From: Heyndrickxia shackletonii
GTDB taxonomy: Bacteria > Bacillota > Bacilli > Bacillales > Bacillaceae_C
Reading direction: 5' to 3'
Length of the DNA stretch: 64,000 nt
Assembly: GCF_001420715.1 (NCBI RefSeq)
Contig: NZ_LJJC01000004.1
Location: 2,917,190 to 2,981,189, forward strand
Part shown: positions 34,085 to 42,235 of the stretch, in pieces
Numbering within the stretch: the first letter of the stretch is position 1
Layout of the letters: the number at the start of each line of letters is the position of its first letter
The notes under the pieces: model-generated
What the model saw: the letters and a program-made list of their open reading frames with translations, nothing else
Database searches by the model: none
What the model was told of the DNA's origin: nothing
Program-made: the position numbers and the translations under genes

Positions 34085-34774
34085 CTATTTGCTACAAGCA
34101 GCAGTCCTAAAACGCATATTCTCCACATTAACTCTTACCATTTCTCGAATGCGGATATATTCTTGTGCCAATCCTGCTTGATTTGACGAATTAAAGGAAT
34201 CAATCTTAGCATTCAGATAATCCACTAAGTAATCCCTAATTTCCTCCATTGACTCAATGTGATCCTTATACTTTTTATTACCATGTCTTGCGCTGTGTTT
34301 ACGTTTAAATGGAATACGTGTCTTTTTCTCCCGATGAAACTCTAAGAATCCTTCAATCAATCCATATAGTTTAGTAATATTATAGTCATCAAGATTAGCA
34401 AGAAAGGTGTCCACGTTATATTTAACTTGTTCATAAGTGGCATTTTCAGATACGACAACACCTTTTAGTCTCAATTCTTTAAGGATTAATTTAATCTCTT
34501 TCTTTAAAGGTTTCGCTACAGGTTTTCTACTTTGCATTAAGACCTCATATAAACCATCTTCTGTTAAAAATGTCGCACTCGTCTTATTATGACGAGCAAT
34601 AATATACTCATCTTCATCAATATTTTTAATCATCCGACTCGCATTCGAAGCATCCATTTCCAACCACTGAGCTATATCTTTCGCCAAGAAAAACGGTTCG
34701 TCGATAGTTCCGTATATATCTAATTCCTTTCCTAAAACCTCTTTCTTTTCTAAAAACTTCACAACTTCTGCCAT
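34085..34774 (-). CDS. BRO-N family protein (antirepressor-like)
   Basis: 229 aa from the ATG at 34774 (GGAAGTGAATGTA upstream). Residues ~10-105 are a BRO-N domain (EPFFLAKDIAQWLEMDASNA, then LTEDGLYEVLMQSRKPVAK). The C-terminal helical half is specific to this protein. BRO proteins are DNA-binding and often act as phage antirepressors or regulators. The gene is alone, behind a long structured leader. Confidence 0.8.
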   Translation of the reverse strand: MAEVVKFLEKKEVLGKELDIYGTIDEPFFLAKDIAQWLEMDASNASRMIKNIDEDEYIIARHNKTSATFLTEDGLYEVLMQSRKPVAKPLKKEIKLILKELRLKGVVVSENATYEQVKYNVDTFLANLDDYNITKLYGLIEGFLEFHREKKTRIPFKRKHSARHGNKKYKDHIESMEEIRDYLVDYLNAKIDSFNSSNQAGLAQEYIRIREMVRVNVENMRFRTAACSK

Positions 34775-34830
34775 ATTACATTCACTTCCTTTTCCGTTAT
34801 TTTTTAGGGGTAATGGCAAATACCCTTTTA

Positions 34831-34867
34831 ACAGGAGGCTAAAGCCCCTAATCCCTAGCCGCCTGTG
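34831..34867. promoter_or_regulatory. Hairpin in the leader of the BRO-like gene
   Basis: ACAGGaGGCTA / TAGCCgCCTGT arms (one bulge pair) around an 18-nt loop, about 60-90 nt upstream of the start codon on the transcribed strand. No T-run directly after, so it is a candidate leader structure and not a plain terminator. Confidence 0.5.
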
Positions 34868-35094
34868 TGAATGTAATTGGCTAGAGTAGGATTAACCCAC
34901 TCTTAAAAGAGTATTTTGTTTTAAATCTCAAATAGCTACTCAGTTCAATCTAAATACTGTGGGAGATCAGTACATCAAACCGAATAGCTATTTCAAATTT
35001 AAAGTTTTTATAAATAATACTTGCATTATGTTAAAACCACTTGTATAATGACTTTAAACTAGAGTTCCATTTATACACGTTTTTTAAAAATAAA

Positions 35095-35131
35095 AAAAGA
35101 GATGACAGGAAATTAAACTCCCGTCATCCTA
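35095..35131 (-). terminator. Strong terminator in the 34.8-35.3 kb gap
   Basis: On the minus strand GATGACGGGAG / TTTCCTGTCATC (one mismatch region) is followed by TCTTTTTTTATTTTT. No clear ORF lies upstream of it (35131-35305), so it may end a short RNA or backup-terminate the polymerase gene. Confidence 0.65.
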
Positions 35132-35303
35132 AGTGTTGCTGAGTTTTGGATTTTAAATTAAAAAAGGAGATTGTTATATTTGGTGGAGAGGAAAAAGTCA
35201 CCTACTTCGCCTAAATACATTCGGTGCTGTGACAAATTGCTAGCATTCACATTCCAGTTTCCCCTCTTCCATTAGGAGATAGCTACATAACTATAAAAAA
35301 TCG

Positions 35304-35336
35304 CTAGAACCCCTATGAATAAAGGATTCTAGCAAC
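35304..35336 (-). terminator. Terminator after the RNA-polymerase-like gene
   Basis: GCTAGAA / TTCTAGC stem with an internal CCT/AGG pairing, then GATTTTTTATAG on the minus strand, 12 bp after the stop at 35348. Confidence 0.8.
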
Positions 35337-35347
35337 ATAGTAAAATA

Positions 35348-38146
35348 TCAACCGTGACTTTTTTTGAAACAATTTAGGAATGTTTCTGTATGTGCCTGAT
35401 ATAAACAGTTCATCAAGTGCAACTTAATTGAACTATATTTTTTATCATCAATATCCTTCAGTATACTGTACATCGTATCAGGCTTTATTTTTAGCTTCCC
35501 AATTTTCTTTAAATAAAAATGCAATGTATCTGATATTTTTTTATTCTTCTCTTTTTTCTTCAGCTTTTTTGAATGGATGGACTTTAATTCATTCGTTAAT
35601 TCCGTAACCAATTCCTCAACCTTTTTTCTTTGTTTACGATTCGCATTATCGATACTCACCTTATCCAAAAACTTTCTAAATTTCCACGTATCAACACTAT
35701 CTGCATCATCTAAATTAGATAAGATATCATACAAGTAATCCATTGGTGTATCGTAATGAGTAAATGTGACACTTTCCTTCTTATCGATGTATTGAAAGAA
35801 GTTAGGTTTATTACCTTCAAAATCCTTATTTACTATATCACTAACATACTTTTGTATTTTCCTTAACTCACTGCCGATTTTGATTTTATATTGCCGTTTG
35901 GCACTATCTATAGAACACATACTTAATATTGTAAGAATGTCTGTTTGCTTATATATTTCTTTCACTAATTCATCATTTTTATTTTTACCATTGTTTAAGT
36001 AGTGAAAATATAAACTGCTACAAAGTTGACTCAAATTAATAATGCTACCGATTTCTGTTGTTGATTTTGCTAAAGTGTGATCTAGTTCAGCCATTGATTT
36101 TGTTGTTAAAGTATAAGGAGTCTTATCTGCATCCAATTCATTGACACAGACATTGTATTTTCCGTAAACTTTTTTAGCTAAATTTAAAAGGTGTTCATCC
36201 CGAAAAACTACAGCAGTATCAGAGTCCATATCGCACCCTGAGAGACGATTCATTACATTTTCTCTAATGGTATTAATCACAATTACATTAGGCGATAAAT
36301 TAAAATACTCTTTAATATCCTCGTTATAAGTACATTTGCCAATCCAGATGTTTGAAACTGAGGTATGGGGATTACGGCAAATTGTAAACTCCTCCCCAAA
36401 TCCTTCTTTTCCAAATAGAGTGGTGTAGACCTCATTTTCTTTCAAGCCAATTGGTACATTAATTTCATTTCCAATTGCACCAACTGCCTTATATAAGTAT
36501 TCCAGTGGACAGCTGAATAAAGTTGCGTAGTCACCCACTATTTTCAGACGACCTCTTTTTACATCCTTTACATAATCAGCGATTGTATCAGCTCTAAACT
36601 TTTTGAATGCACTATTATGTATGATCTCTTTATTCATACTGTACAGATCAATAAACATTTTATCTGAAGAAAAGTAATCTATTTTATTTCTTTCATCTTC
36701 ATCATCTTCCTCTATGTCATCATTTTTATTTAAATTTAACTGTACATGTTTAATAAATTTTTCCGGCTTATTCTTTAAGTCCATTATGTAATTAATTTCA
36801 AACTGTGACAATTCTTCAATTTCTGGTGCAGAAGCTAAAAGAGAATTTACCATCTGATAACTCATCCTCTGAAGAGGCATACCATCAATCGTATCTCTAC
36901 GATTAGTCTTATCATGCTTACAGACTCCCCATACATTACCTTCACTTTCCACTACAGTTTTCCAATGTTCCCATATTCTCTTTTGCCATAAGTGACCATG
37001 ATCTTTTTCATTTTCGCCTTCCTTCTTAAATAAATGACTCATTTTAAGAAATTTAATGCACGTTGGATTTAAAATCATCTTTATAGATTTCACAGGTACT
37101 TCTTCACCGAACATTGAAGGTACTTTCCAAGTATCATAATCTTCACCGTGTTCTTCTGCATAATCTTTAAAAAATGTTTGCAAATTGGTCGAAAACGCTG
37201 CAGCTTTTGTCCAATGAGAACGAAGTAATAACATAGATTGACCTTCCTCAAAGAATTCACTATCGAGCAATGCCTCGCCATCAAAAATACTATTCTTAAC
37301 CTCATATTTATCATCTGGAACACTGTCTACTTTACCATCTACAGTTTTAATCACATTAACTGTTTCAGTTTCTATCCATCGTGAGATTACTTCATCTACA
37401 ACAAGTATTGAATTAGGATCAATCACTTTGACTGCTTCTATGCTTGAAGTGACCAAACTTTGATAAGCACTTAACGATGCTAAATCAATAGATTCCCCTT
37501 CTTCAAACGAAAGATACATCCTTGAGTATTTAATCATTTTCTTATATAAATCTACCTTAATAAATAAACATTGCCCTTTTCTCGACTTGCTACTAGAGCG
37601 TTTATACATCTTGTAGACATCTACTTCTTCCTTACCTGTTTTCTTATCTATACGTGTTATTTTGAAGCCATTCTTATATAATTCATGACGTAAATCTTCC
37701 TTACTAACTTTCGCCCAATTATCAGGTATGGAGTTTAAAAGTTTTCGTCTGCTACGTTTATACAGATAAGTATTGATTCGGTGGAGCCTTTGCTTATTAG
37801 ACCAATTACATTTATTCTCCTCGTATTCCTTTCTGATTTCCTTCAATTGTTCATCCGCATCATCTAATTGCTTCTGATACAATTTCCTTAATGCTTCAGA
37901 GTCCTTTACAATATTATCAAATTTAACATTAATCACATCACGAGATAGCAACTTATTAGGATTTCGATTTGATGTAAATGTAGAAAATTCCTCTTGTTCA
38001 TTTAACTTTATCAATTCTAATGAATAAGGCAAAAACCCAATGTAATCAGTAAATAACTTTTTATCCCTATTCATGTGTTCCCATAAATCACACGCCTCAA
38101 TAGATGGGATATAGCAACCTTTAGTAATATCGTTTTGATTTGCCAT
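35348..38146 (-). CDS. YonO/QDE-1-like single-chain RNA polymerase (putative)
   Basis: 932 aa. Residues ~585-665 show the double-psi beta-barrel pattern of the cellular RdRP/YonO superfamily: TICRNPHTSV (RNP at 591-593), a hydrophobic strand NVIVINTI, then RLSGCDMDSDTAVV, where D639, D641 and D643 match the Mg-binding DxDGD triad with Ser replacing Gly. N-terminal ~200 residues are basic/helical; the C-terminus is Lys-rich. YonO of SPbeta (about 905 aa) is a DNA-dependent RNA polymerase with one chain. Gene follows the iteron region and putative initiator gene and has its own terminator. Function is inferred from this motif and size; overall similarity could not be computed. Confidence 0.68.
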   Translation of the reverse strand: MANQNDITKGCYIPSIEACDLWEHMNRDKKLFTDYIGFLPYSLELIKLNEQEEFSTFTSNRNPNKLLSRDVINVKFDNIVKDSEALRKLYQKQLDDADEQLKEIRKEYEENKCNWSNKQRLHRINTYLYKRSRRKLLNSIPDNWAKVSKEDLRHELYKNGFKITRIDKKTGKEEVDVYKMYKRSSSKSRKGQCLFIKVDLYKKMIKYSRMYLSFEEGESIDLASLSAYQSLVTSSIEAVKVIDPNSILVVDEVISRWIETETVNVIKTVDGKVDSVPDDKYEVKNSIFDGEALLDSEFFEEGQSMLLLRSHWTKAAAFSTNLQTFFKDYAEEHGEDYDTWKVPSMFGEEVPVKSIKMILNPTCIKFLKMSHLFKKEGENEKDHGHLWQKRIWEHWKTVVESEGNVWGVCKHDKTNRRDTIDGMPLQRMSYQMVNSLLASAPEIEELSQFEINYIMDLKNKPEKFIKHVQLNLNKNDDIEEDDEDERNKIDYFSSDKMFIDLYSMNKEIIHNSAFKKFRADTIADYVKDVKRGRLKIVGDYATLFSCPLEYLYKAVGAIGNEINVPIGLKENEVYTTLFGKEGFGEEFTICRNPHTSVSNIWIGKCTYNEDIKEYFNLSPNVIVINTIRENVMNRLSGCDMDSDTAVVFRDEHLLNLAKKVYGKYNVCVNELDADKTPYTLTTKSMAELDHTLAKSTTEIGSIINLSQLCSSLYFHYLNNGKNKNDELVKEIYKQTDILTILSMCSIDSAKRQYKIKIGSELRKIQKYVSDIVNKDFEGNKPNFFQYIDKKESVTFTHYDTPMDYLYDILSNLDDADSVDTWKFRKFLDKVSIDNANRKQRKKVEELVTELTNELKSIHSKKLKKKEKNKKISDTLHFYLKKIGKLKIKPDTMYSILKDIDDKKYSSIKLHLMNCLYQAHTETFLNCFKKSHG

Positions 38147-38501
38147 TCAACATTCTCCTTTTCAAATAATTGTTTAATATAAAATTTACCGATTATGTAC
38201 AACTAACAATTCAACATAACAACTAAACAAAAAAATCTGATTCAAGCACTCACGATAGTGAGGGATTACAATGTGACAGTGAAACGGTTTGGCACATTGG
38301 CATAAGCTACTATCGTATCTTATGGAAAATATACTTATGAATTTTGTTGAAAATATACTTATGAATCTACTATTAATATTTACTAATAAAGTATTCTTAA
38401 ATTTATTGTTATAAGTATTGTTATATATCTTGTAGCGAAAACGACCTCGCTCAAACCATTGATATGATAACGTTTATATGTGGACACCTATTCAATACCT
38501 G
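38147..38501. promoter_or_regulatory. Upstream region of polymerase-like gene with direct repeats
   Basis: No ORF. GAAAATATACTTATGAAT occurs at 38325-38342 and again at 38349-38366 (24-bp period). ACTCAC GATA GTGAG (38262-38278 region) forms an inverted repeat. Very AT-rich (38340-38440); may hold a promoter for the polymerase-like gene and a DNA-unwinding element beside the iterons. Confidence 0.5.
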
Positions 38502-38760
38502 TCTTCATTTGATTAGGAGGTGTCCGTTTTTGTGTATTAACCGTCCTTATTTATTTAATGTGTGTCCTTATTTGTTTAATGACCGTCCGTATATAAATAG
38601 AAGGTGTCTGTTTGTAATTGAATAGGTGTCCGATTATGTATTAAAGGGTGTCCGTATATTATGTAAAGGGTGTCCTGATATGTTATGCAAGTGTCCGTAT
38701 TTGTTTAATTATTGTCCATCTATTAAAGGGTGTCCGTTTTTGTGTTACAGGTGTACGTCA
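38502..38760. repeat. Iteron-like array, about 12 copies of a 21-22 bp unit
   Basis: Consecutive units beginning GTGTCCGT (variants GTGTCCTT, CCGTCCTT, GTGTCTGT, TTGTCCAT) followed by an AT-rich half, spaced 21-23 bp (one of 18), over 250 bp. Examples of starts: 38502, 38524, 38545, 38566 and 38740. The array ends at the stop codon of the putative initiator gene. Equal spacing of two helical turns is typical of replication-initiator iterons. Confidence 0.8.
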
Positions 38761-39870
38761 ATCTAATTCGTCAAGAAAGCTTAAATCATCATCTTCAACA
38801 ACTTGAAAATTCTCTTTTGGTTCTATTTCATCCTCTTCAATATCTTGAGAAGGATTATCTTCTTGTACAGAGTAGTAATTAGGATCATCTTCACCCATTA
38901 ATCGCTTCATTGTAGATAGGTGGTAAATTGGCTTATAGAATGAACTAGGTTGCTGCCTTTCTAATATTTTTCTCTTATAATTTTCTGGTCTATCAACATG
39001 AATCAACGGGAAGGTTTCATCCTCTTTACAAAATTTATCCTTAACTTTGACATGTGTTAAGCGTTCAACTAGTTCATCCGTTTTACTTACATTTTTAACA
39101 TTTGTTTTTTCGGATATTGCACCAATGCTATGCCAAATTGGTATACTAGGATTAAACGAACGAATGAAATATAAGTATGTGATAAATTCTTTTTCATTGA
39201 GTATTCCATTTGTATATAAATCCAAATCGTAAATTGTTACCCTGAAAAAGTTTGTTGGAACCTCTGTTTCCTTTTTGTCCTTATCCTTTTCAATCTTATA
39301 ATCACAATCAAAATTCAAATGCCATTTGTAAAATATCCTTTTGGTATTACCCTCATAACCTTCTACTTTTTCTTCATTAATAAGTCGTACCTGTGTACCA
39401 TCTAGGTGCATCACACGTTTTTTGTCCTTGTGGTGATAAATATTATTAACAGTTCCTTGGAGAACCTGAAGCTTTTTAAGCCGTTGCTTCATTCGTTTAT
39501 CGTTATTATCTTTTTTCGATTTAAAAAGATAGTCAGCTAATTCTTTTGAATAGCCAACGAAATTTTGTTGTTGAAGGAACTTAATTAATATAATGATAAG
39601 AAAATCACGTTCATCAAACGTAGCTGTCTTGGGTTCAGGGATATTATTTTCGCTATAATCTACTGTTTTACCATCGTGATAAAGCCAATATTCTTCCACC
39701 TTGCCAGTATCCTTATTCTTTTCCTTCATTAAAACAGGTTTATATGTGACCTTGCCTTTACTGTAAAAATCATCAAATAGACGGTTATTTAACATTATGT
39801 ATTTCATGTCCGTTGTTTCAATCATTTCACGTATTTCTTTGGGTTTCCGTTTTATTCTTTTCTTAGCCAT
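38758..39870 (-). CDS. Putative replication initiator beside iterons
   Basis: 370 aa. Basic N-terminus (MAKKRIKRKPKEIRE), a winged-helix-like section (TFDERDFLIIILIKFLQQQN, then SKELADYLF), a central beta-rich part and an acidic tail (ENFQVVEDDDLSFLDELD). No phage DNA polymerase or primase is seen, and the array of ~12 iterons begins at the gene's 3' end, which points to an initiator role. I do not recognise a named family, so this is a context-based call. Confidence 0.5.
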   Translation of the reverse strand: MAKKRIKRKPKEIREMIETTDMKYIMLNNRLFDDFYSKGKVTYKPVLMKEKNKDTGKVEEYWLYHDGKTVDYSENNIPEPKTATFDERDFLIIILIKFLQQQNFVGYSKELADYLFKSKKDNNDKRMKQRLKKLQVLQGTVNNIYHHKDKKRVMHLDGTQVRLINEEKVEGYEGNTKRIFYKWHLNFDCDYKIEKDKDKKETEVPTNFFRVTIYDLDLYTNGILNEKEFITYLYFIRSFNPSIPIWHSIGAISEKTNVKNVSKTDELVERLTHVKVKDKFCKEDETFPLIHVDRPENYKRKILERQQPSSFYKPIYHLSTMKRLMGEDDPNYYSVQEDNPSQDIEEDEIEPKENFQVVEDDDLSFLDELD

Positions 39871-39908
39871 TTCATCTACTCCTTTTGTATAAGTGTTTAG
39901 TTATGTAA

Positions 39909-40091
39909 TTAATCCTCTTGTTTAACGTGTTGCTTGATAATTTCATTTACTTCATCTGTACGGAAGTAAATCCATGTTCGTGTAAGGCTATTGGTTAATC
40001 CGGTAAATACAAATCGAATACCTTTAGCTTTAAGTTTTCGTTGTAGGGCAAAATCGTAACAGAAAAATAGATCAGTTTTAGATAGTTCCAT
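39909..40091 (-). CDS. DUF5659-like small protein
   Basis: 60 aa: LSKTDLFFCYDFALQRKLKAKG then TWIYFRTDEVNEII resembles short phage/plasmid proteins of the DUF5659 type. Overlapped ribosome site GGAG in the upstream gene end (GGAGAATGATATG) indicates coupling with the 41-aa gene. Part of the J-domain/initiator operon. Function unknown. Confidence 0.6.
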   Translation of the reverse strand: MELSKTDLFFCYDFALQRKLKAKGIRFVFTGLTNSLTRTWIYFRTDEVNEIIKQHVKQED

Positions 40092-40092
40092 A

Positions 40093-40218
40093 TCATTCTC
40101 CTTTGTTAATTTTATTTAAAGATCGCTTAGGTGTCTCAGCCCATTCAATAAATTTATCTAATTCCTCTTCTGTTTCAAATGTAATTTCCATTGGTCTAAT
40201 TTTGTGCCTCTCATTCAT
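40093..40218 (-). CDS. Small protein of the replication operon
   Basis: 41 codons, starts MNERHKIRPMEITFETEEEL. GGTGGTGAGGAT lies before the ATG, and the stop is adjacent to the next gene's start. Unrecognised; acidic. Confidence 0.5.
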   Translation of the reverse strand: MNERHKIRPMEITFETEEELDKFIEWAETPKRSLNKINKGE

Positions 40219-40344
40219 CTATCCTCACCACCTTTCAAATTTGACTACCCATGGGGAACGAGAAAATGCTATCCATTTGTCAAAGAACAATTTAATCCAT
40301 GTGGCTTAATTTGCAACTGTTGTAAATTAATATTTTAATAGGAT

Positions 40345-41163
40345 CTAGATACCCCATCCCTCCTTCAGCTTAGTTAAAAACTTCATCATCTCTCCGTTGT
40401 CATTAGTAATGTCTGGATGGAATTTTAAAGCAGCAACTTTGTAAATTTTCTTTAGCATCTTCTTTTCGTCATCTGTGTAGGTACTGGATGATGATGAAAA
40501 GTAACTACTGTAATCGTAATTTGAATTATTATTGTAGTTACTTTGGTAAAAGTTTTCGTAACTACGTTTTTCTTGTTCTTTACGTGCTTCACGTATCCTA
40601 TGTAATTCATCTAAGTATTCTTGGTTTCGAAGTTCTCCAAAAACATCATAGACGTAATCGTATGTATTCTCACCGTAGATTTCCTCAAAAGCAGCTTTGA
40701 CTTTCCTATACTTATCAAGGATTTCTTTGTGCTTTTTGTCTGTCTTATATTCTTCAGTTGATTTGAACTCTTTATTAATCTTTTCTTCTAGTGGTGTATA
40801 TTTTTTACCGATAATTTTATGGAATTCGTCTTCGGTAATTTCCATTTCATCAAGCCATTTTTCCAGCTTTGAACTGTGATAGAAATCACCGTACCAATAA
40901 TCTAAGAAATCATAATATCCCATTGTACAAATGTGCCATTGTTTCTTTTTCACTTGTCCATTTTCACGGTAACTATGATGGATACTAATCTTGTAAGCTG
41001 TTTTTATCGGACGTTCAAAACGTTCGTCATTATACTCGTAGGTATATTTTGTCTTTTGTGGTTGCCCAACTATACCAAAACTGTAACTACCTACAGTTAA
41101 CTCTTTAGACTTTCCTTCCGAATTTGCCTTTTTATTTTGGATCTCTTGAATAACACAAAACAT
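40345..41163 (-). CDS. Phage protein with C-terminal J-domain
   Basis: 272 aa. The last ~45 residues form a DnaJ-type J-domain: KKMLKKIYKVAALKFHPDIT with the essential HPD at 249-251. The N-terminal 110 residues are beta-rich and unrecognised; a Ser/Tyr/Asn-rich linker (205-228) joins the parts. J-domains recruit the host DnaK; phage and plasmid replication uses DnaK/DnaJ to activate initiators. It heads the operon with the putative initiator. GGGAGGAATGAA fixes the start. Confidence 0.72.
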   Translation of the reverse strand: MFCVIQEIQNKKANSEGKSKELTVGSYSFGIVGQPQKTKYTYEYNDERFERPIKTAYKISIHHSYRENGQVKKKQWHICTMGYYDFLDYWYGDFYHSSKLEKWLDEMEITEDEFHKIIGKKYTPLEEKINKEFKSTEEYKTDKKHKEILDKYRKVKAAFEEIYGENTYDYVYDVFGELRNQEYLDELHRIREARKEQEKRSYENFYQSNYNNNSNYDYSSYFSSSSSTYTDDEKKMLKKIYKVAALKFHPDITNDNGEMMKFLTKLKEGWGI

Positions 41164-41233
41164 TTCATTCCTCCCTTTGTAGTTGATATGCTTAGTTTTG
41201 AAGTACCTACACTAGTAAAAAAAATATAGTAAT

Positions 41234-41254
41234 CTACATTTTCCCCACCTCCTT
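41234..41254 (-). promoter_or_regulatory. Start-stop element (perfect Shine-Dalgarno, ATG, TAG)
   Basis: AAGGAGGTGGGG is followed at 8-nt spacing by ATG TAG, a one-codon ORF, in the leader about 75 nt upstream of the J-domain gene. A GTG alternative in the same frame also ends at this TAG. Confidence 0.45.
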
Positions 41255-41297
41255 AATGATCCAATTTCATAAAAATAAATAATTGGCACGTTTTTCG

Positions 41298-41326
41298 TTG
41301 ACAAGCATAAATATAGGTTGTATACT
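41298..41326 (+). promoter_or_regulatory. Strong sigma-A promoter, plus strand
   Basis: TTGACA (41298-41303), exactly 17 bp, TATACT (41321-41326). Transcription would start near 41333 and run toward the 3' end of the aimR-aimP operon. No protein gene follows on this strand. Confidence 0.8.
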
Positions 41327-41337
41327 GTGTTTAACGG

Positions 41338-41374
41338 TTAACCTGTATCTAATACCCTATTATGTTCAGGTTAA
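41338..41374. promoter_or_regulatory. Long dyad, 6-bp arms with 25-bp spacer (AimR-type operator candidate)
   Basis: TTAACC (41338-41343) and GGTTAA (41369-41374) flank a 25-bp spacer; the arms extend to 8 bp (TTAACCTG/CAGGTTAA). It starts 12 bp after the -10 box. The published AimR operators of SPbeta/phi3T have two 6-bp arms and a 25-bp spacer (from memory). Confidence 0.6.
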
Positions 41375-41625
41375 GTTAATTAGATTGATGATGTTACTGA
41401 ATTAGGAAATTCAAAGAAATAGTTTTAGATAAATATTTACTATACGTTGAAGAATAATGTTCAACGTTTGTTTGACGTTATCTGACCAAATGATAGGTTC
41501 TATTTACTATTTTATTAATTTATTTTTATTTTGACAACCTATTTTTCAAAATATTTTATTTTTCCGATGGTACTATTTACCCATCTACCGAATAATGATA
41601 TAATATATATATATATATTAATAAG

Positions 41626-41690
41626 ATCCTTATTTATTTAAGCACACAAGCTTCCTACGGCAATTGTCTTAAATAAATAAGGATTTTTTT
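41626..41690 (+). terminator. Terminator with 17-bp perfect stem
   Basis: ATCCTTATTTATTTAAG pairs fully with CTTAAATAAATAAGGAT across a 25-nt loop and is followed by TTTTTT. It lies just beyond the 3' end of the minus-strand peptide gene at 41692. Confidence 0.85.
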
Positions 41691-41691
41691 G

Positions 41692-41763
41692 TCATTCAGC
41701 GACTATTGAAAACAATCCAATAAAGATAAGAAGAAAGACAACACTGAATATCAATACGCCCAT
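41692..41763 (-). CDS. 23-aa membrane peptide at the end of the aimR operon
   Basis: ATG overlaps the stop of the 121-aa gene (TGATG), and the peptide is one hydrophobic helix (VLIFSVVFLLIFIGLFSIV). Coupling favours translation; function unknown. It could be toxic or regulatory at the membrane. Confidence 0.45.
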   Translation of the reverse strand: MGVLIFSVVFLLIFIGLFSIVAE

Positions 41764-42128
41764 CAGACTAATACTCCATCTAATTCTACTTCTTTCCATT
41801 CCACAAAAGTGTGATCTACTTCTAAATCATAGGACTCACCGTTAACATACCTAAGTGGATACTTCTTTATATAACAATCCACGTTAATATCGTTTATCAG
41901 TTTATCTGCCAAAGATAATGCCATTTCTTCATTACTGGCATCAATATTAATGGTCATTACAGCATCAATCCGGTAGATATCATCTCTTACATGCCTACTA
42001 GTCATTTCCCACTGCTTGCAAATAATGTTATTGACTGATAGAGTGATATTTTCCTCGACATATGGATCATAAATTCTTTCACTTGACCTAACCATAAAAC
42101 CAAAATTCCCATACACTGTGTAATTCAT
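41763..42128 (-). CDS. Hypothetical protein in the aimX position
   Basis: 121 aa: beta strands with NYTVYGNFGFMVRSSERIYD and a central IDASNEEMALSLADKLIND segment. AAAGGGAGGAAATG precedes the ATG. It lies downstream of the candidate aimP on the same strand, the place of aimX in SPbeta-like phages. No homology to AimX is claimed. Confidence 0.55.
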   Translation of the reverse strand: MNYTVYGNFGFMVRSSERIYDPYVEENITLSVNNIICKQWEMTSRHVRDDIYRIDAVMTINIDASNEEMALSLADKLINDINVDCYIKKYPLRYVNGESYDLEVDHTFVEWKEVELDGVLV

Positions 42129-42195
42129 TTACATTTCCTCCCTTTGATATTCCATTTTATTTAGAATAATTCTTATTAAGAAAACTTATTAGGTG

Positions 42196-42221
42196 GACGT
42201 TTCCCTTTAAAGGAAAACGTC
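42196..42221. promoter_or_regulatory. Uninterrupted dyad between aimP candidate and downstream gene
   Basis: GACGTTTCCCTTT directly abuts AAAGGAAAACGTC, a 13-bp arm palindrome with one mismatch and no loop. Suitable for a dimeric regulator or an RNA hairpin separating aimP from the next gene. A second dyad TTCTTATTAAGAA is at 42170-42182. Confidence 0.5.
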
Positions 42222-42235
42222 AATTGTCTGGGAGT

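Larger units (their letters stand above)
41333..41690 (+). ncRNA. Putative regulatory RNA between replication and arbitrium-like operons
   Basis: Begins at the promoter above and ends at a terminator with a perfect 17-bp stem (41626-41642 with 41668-41684) and TTTTTT. It contains another perfect hairpin (ACGTTGAA/TTCAACGT, 41444-41467). The only ORF of any size is 25 codons (41458-41535) without a ribosome site. Expression is predicted, not shown. Confidence 0.55.

Noticed and set aside
35152-35278. Short plus-strand ORF (31 codons, TTG start near 35182)
   Set aside because: Ribosome site spacing is poor and composition is not gene-like; not listed as CDS.
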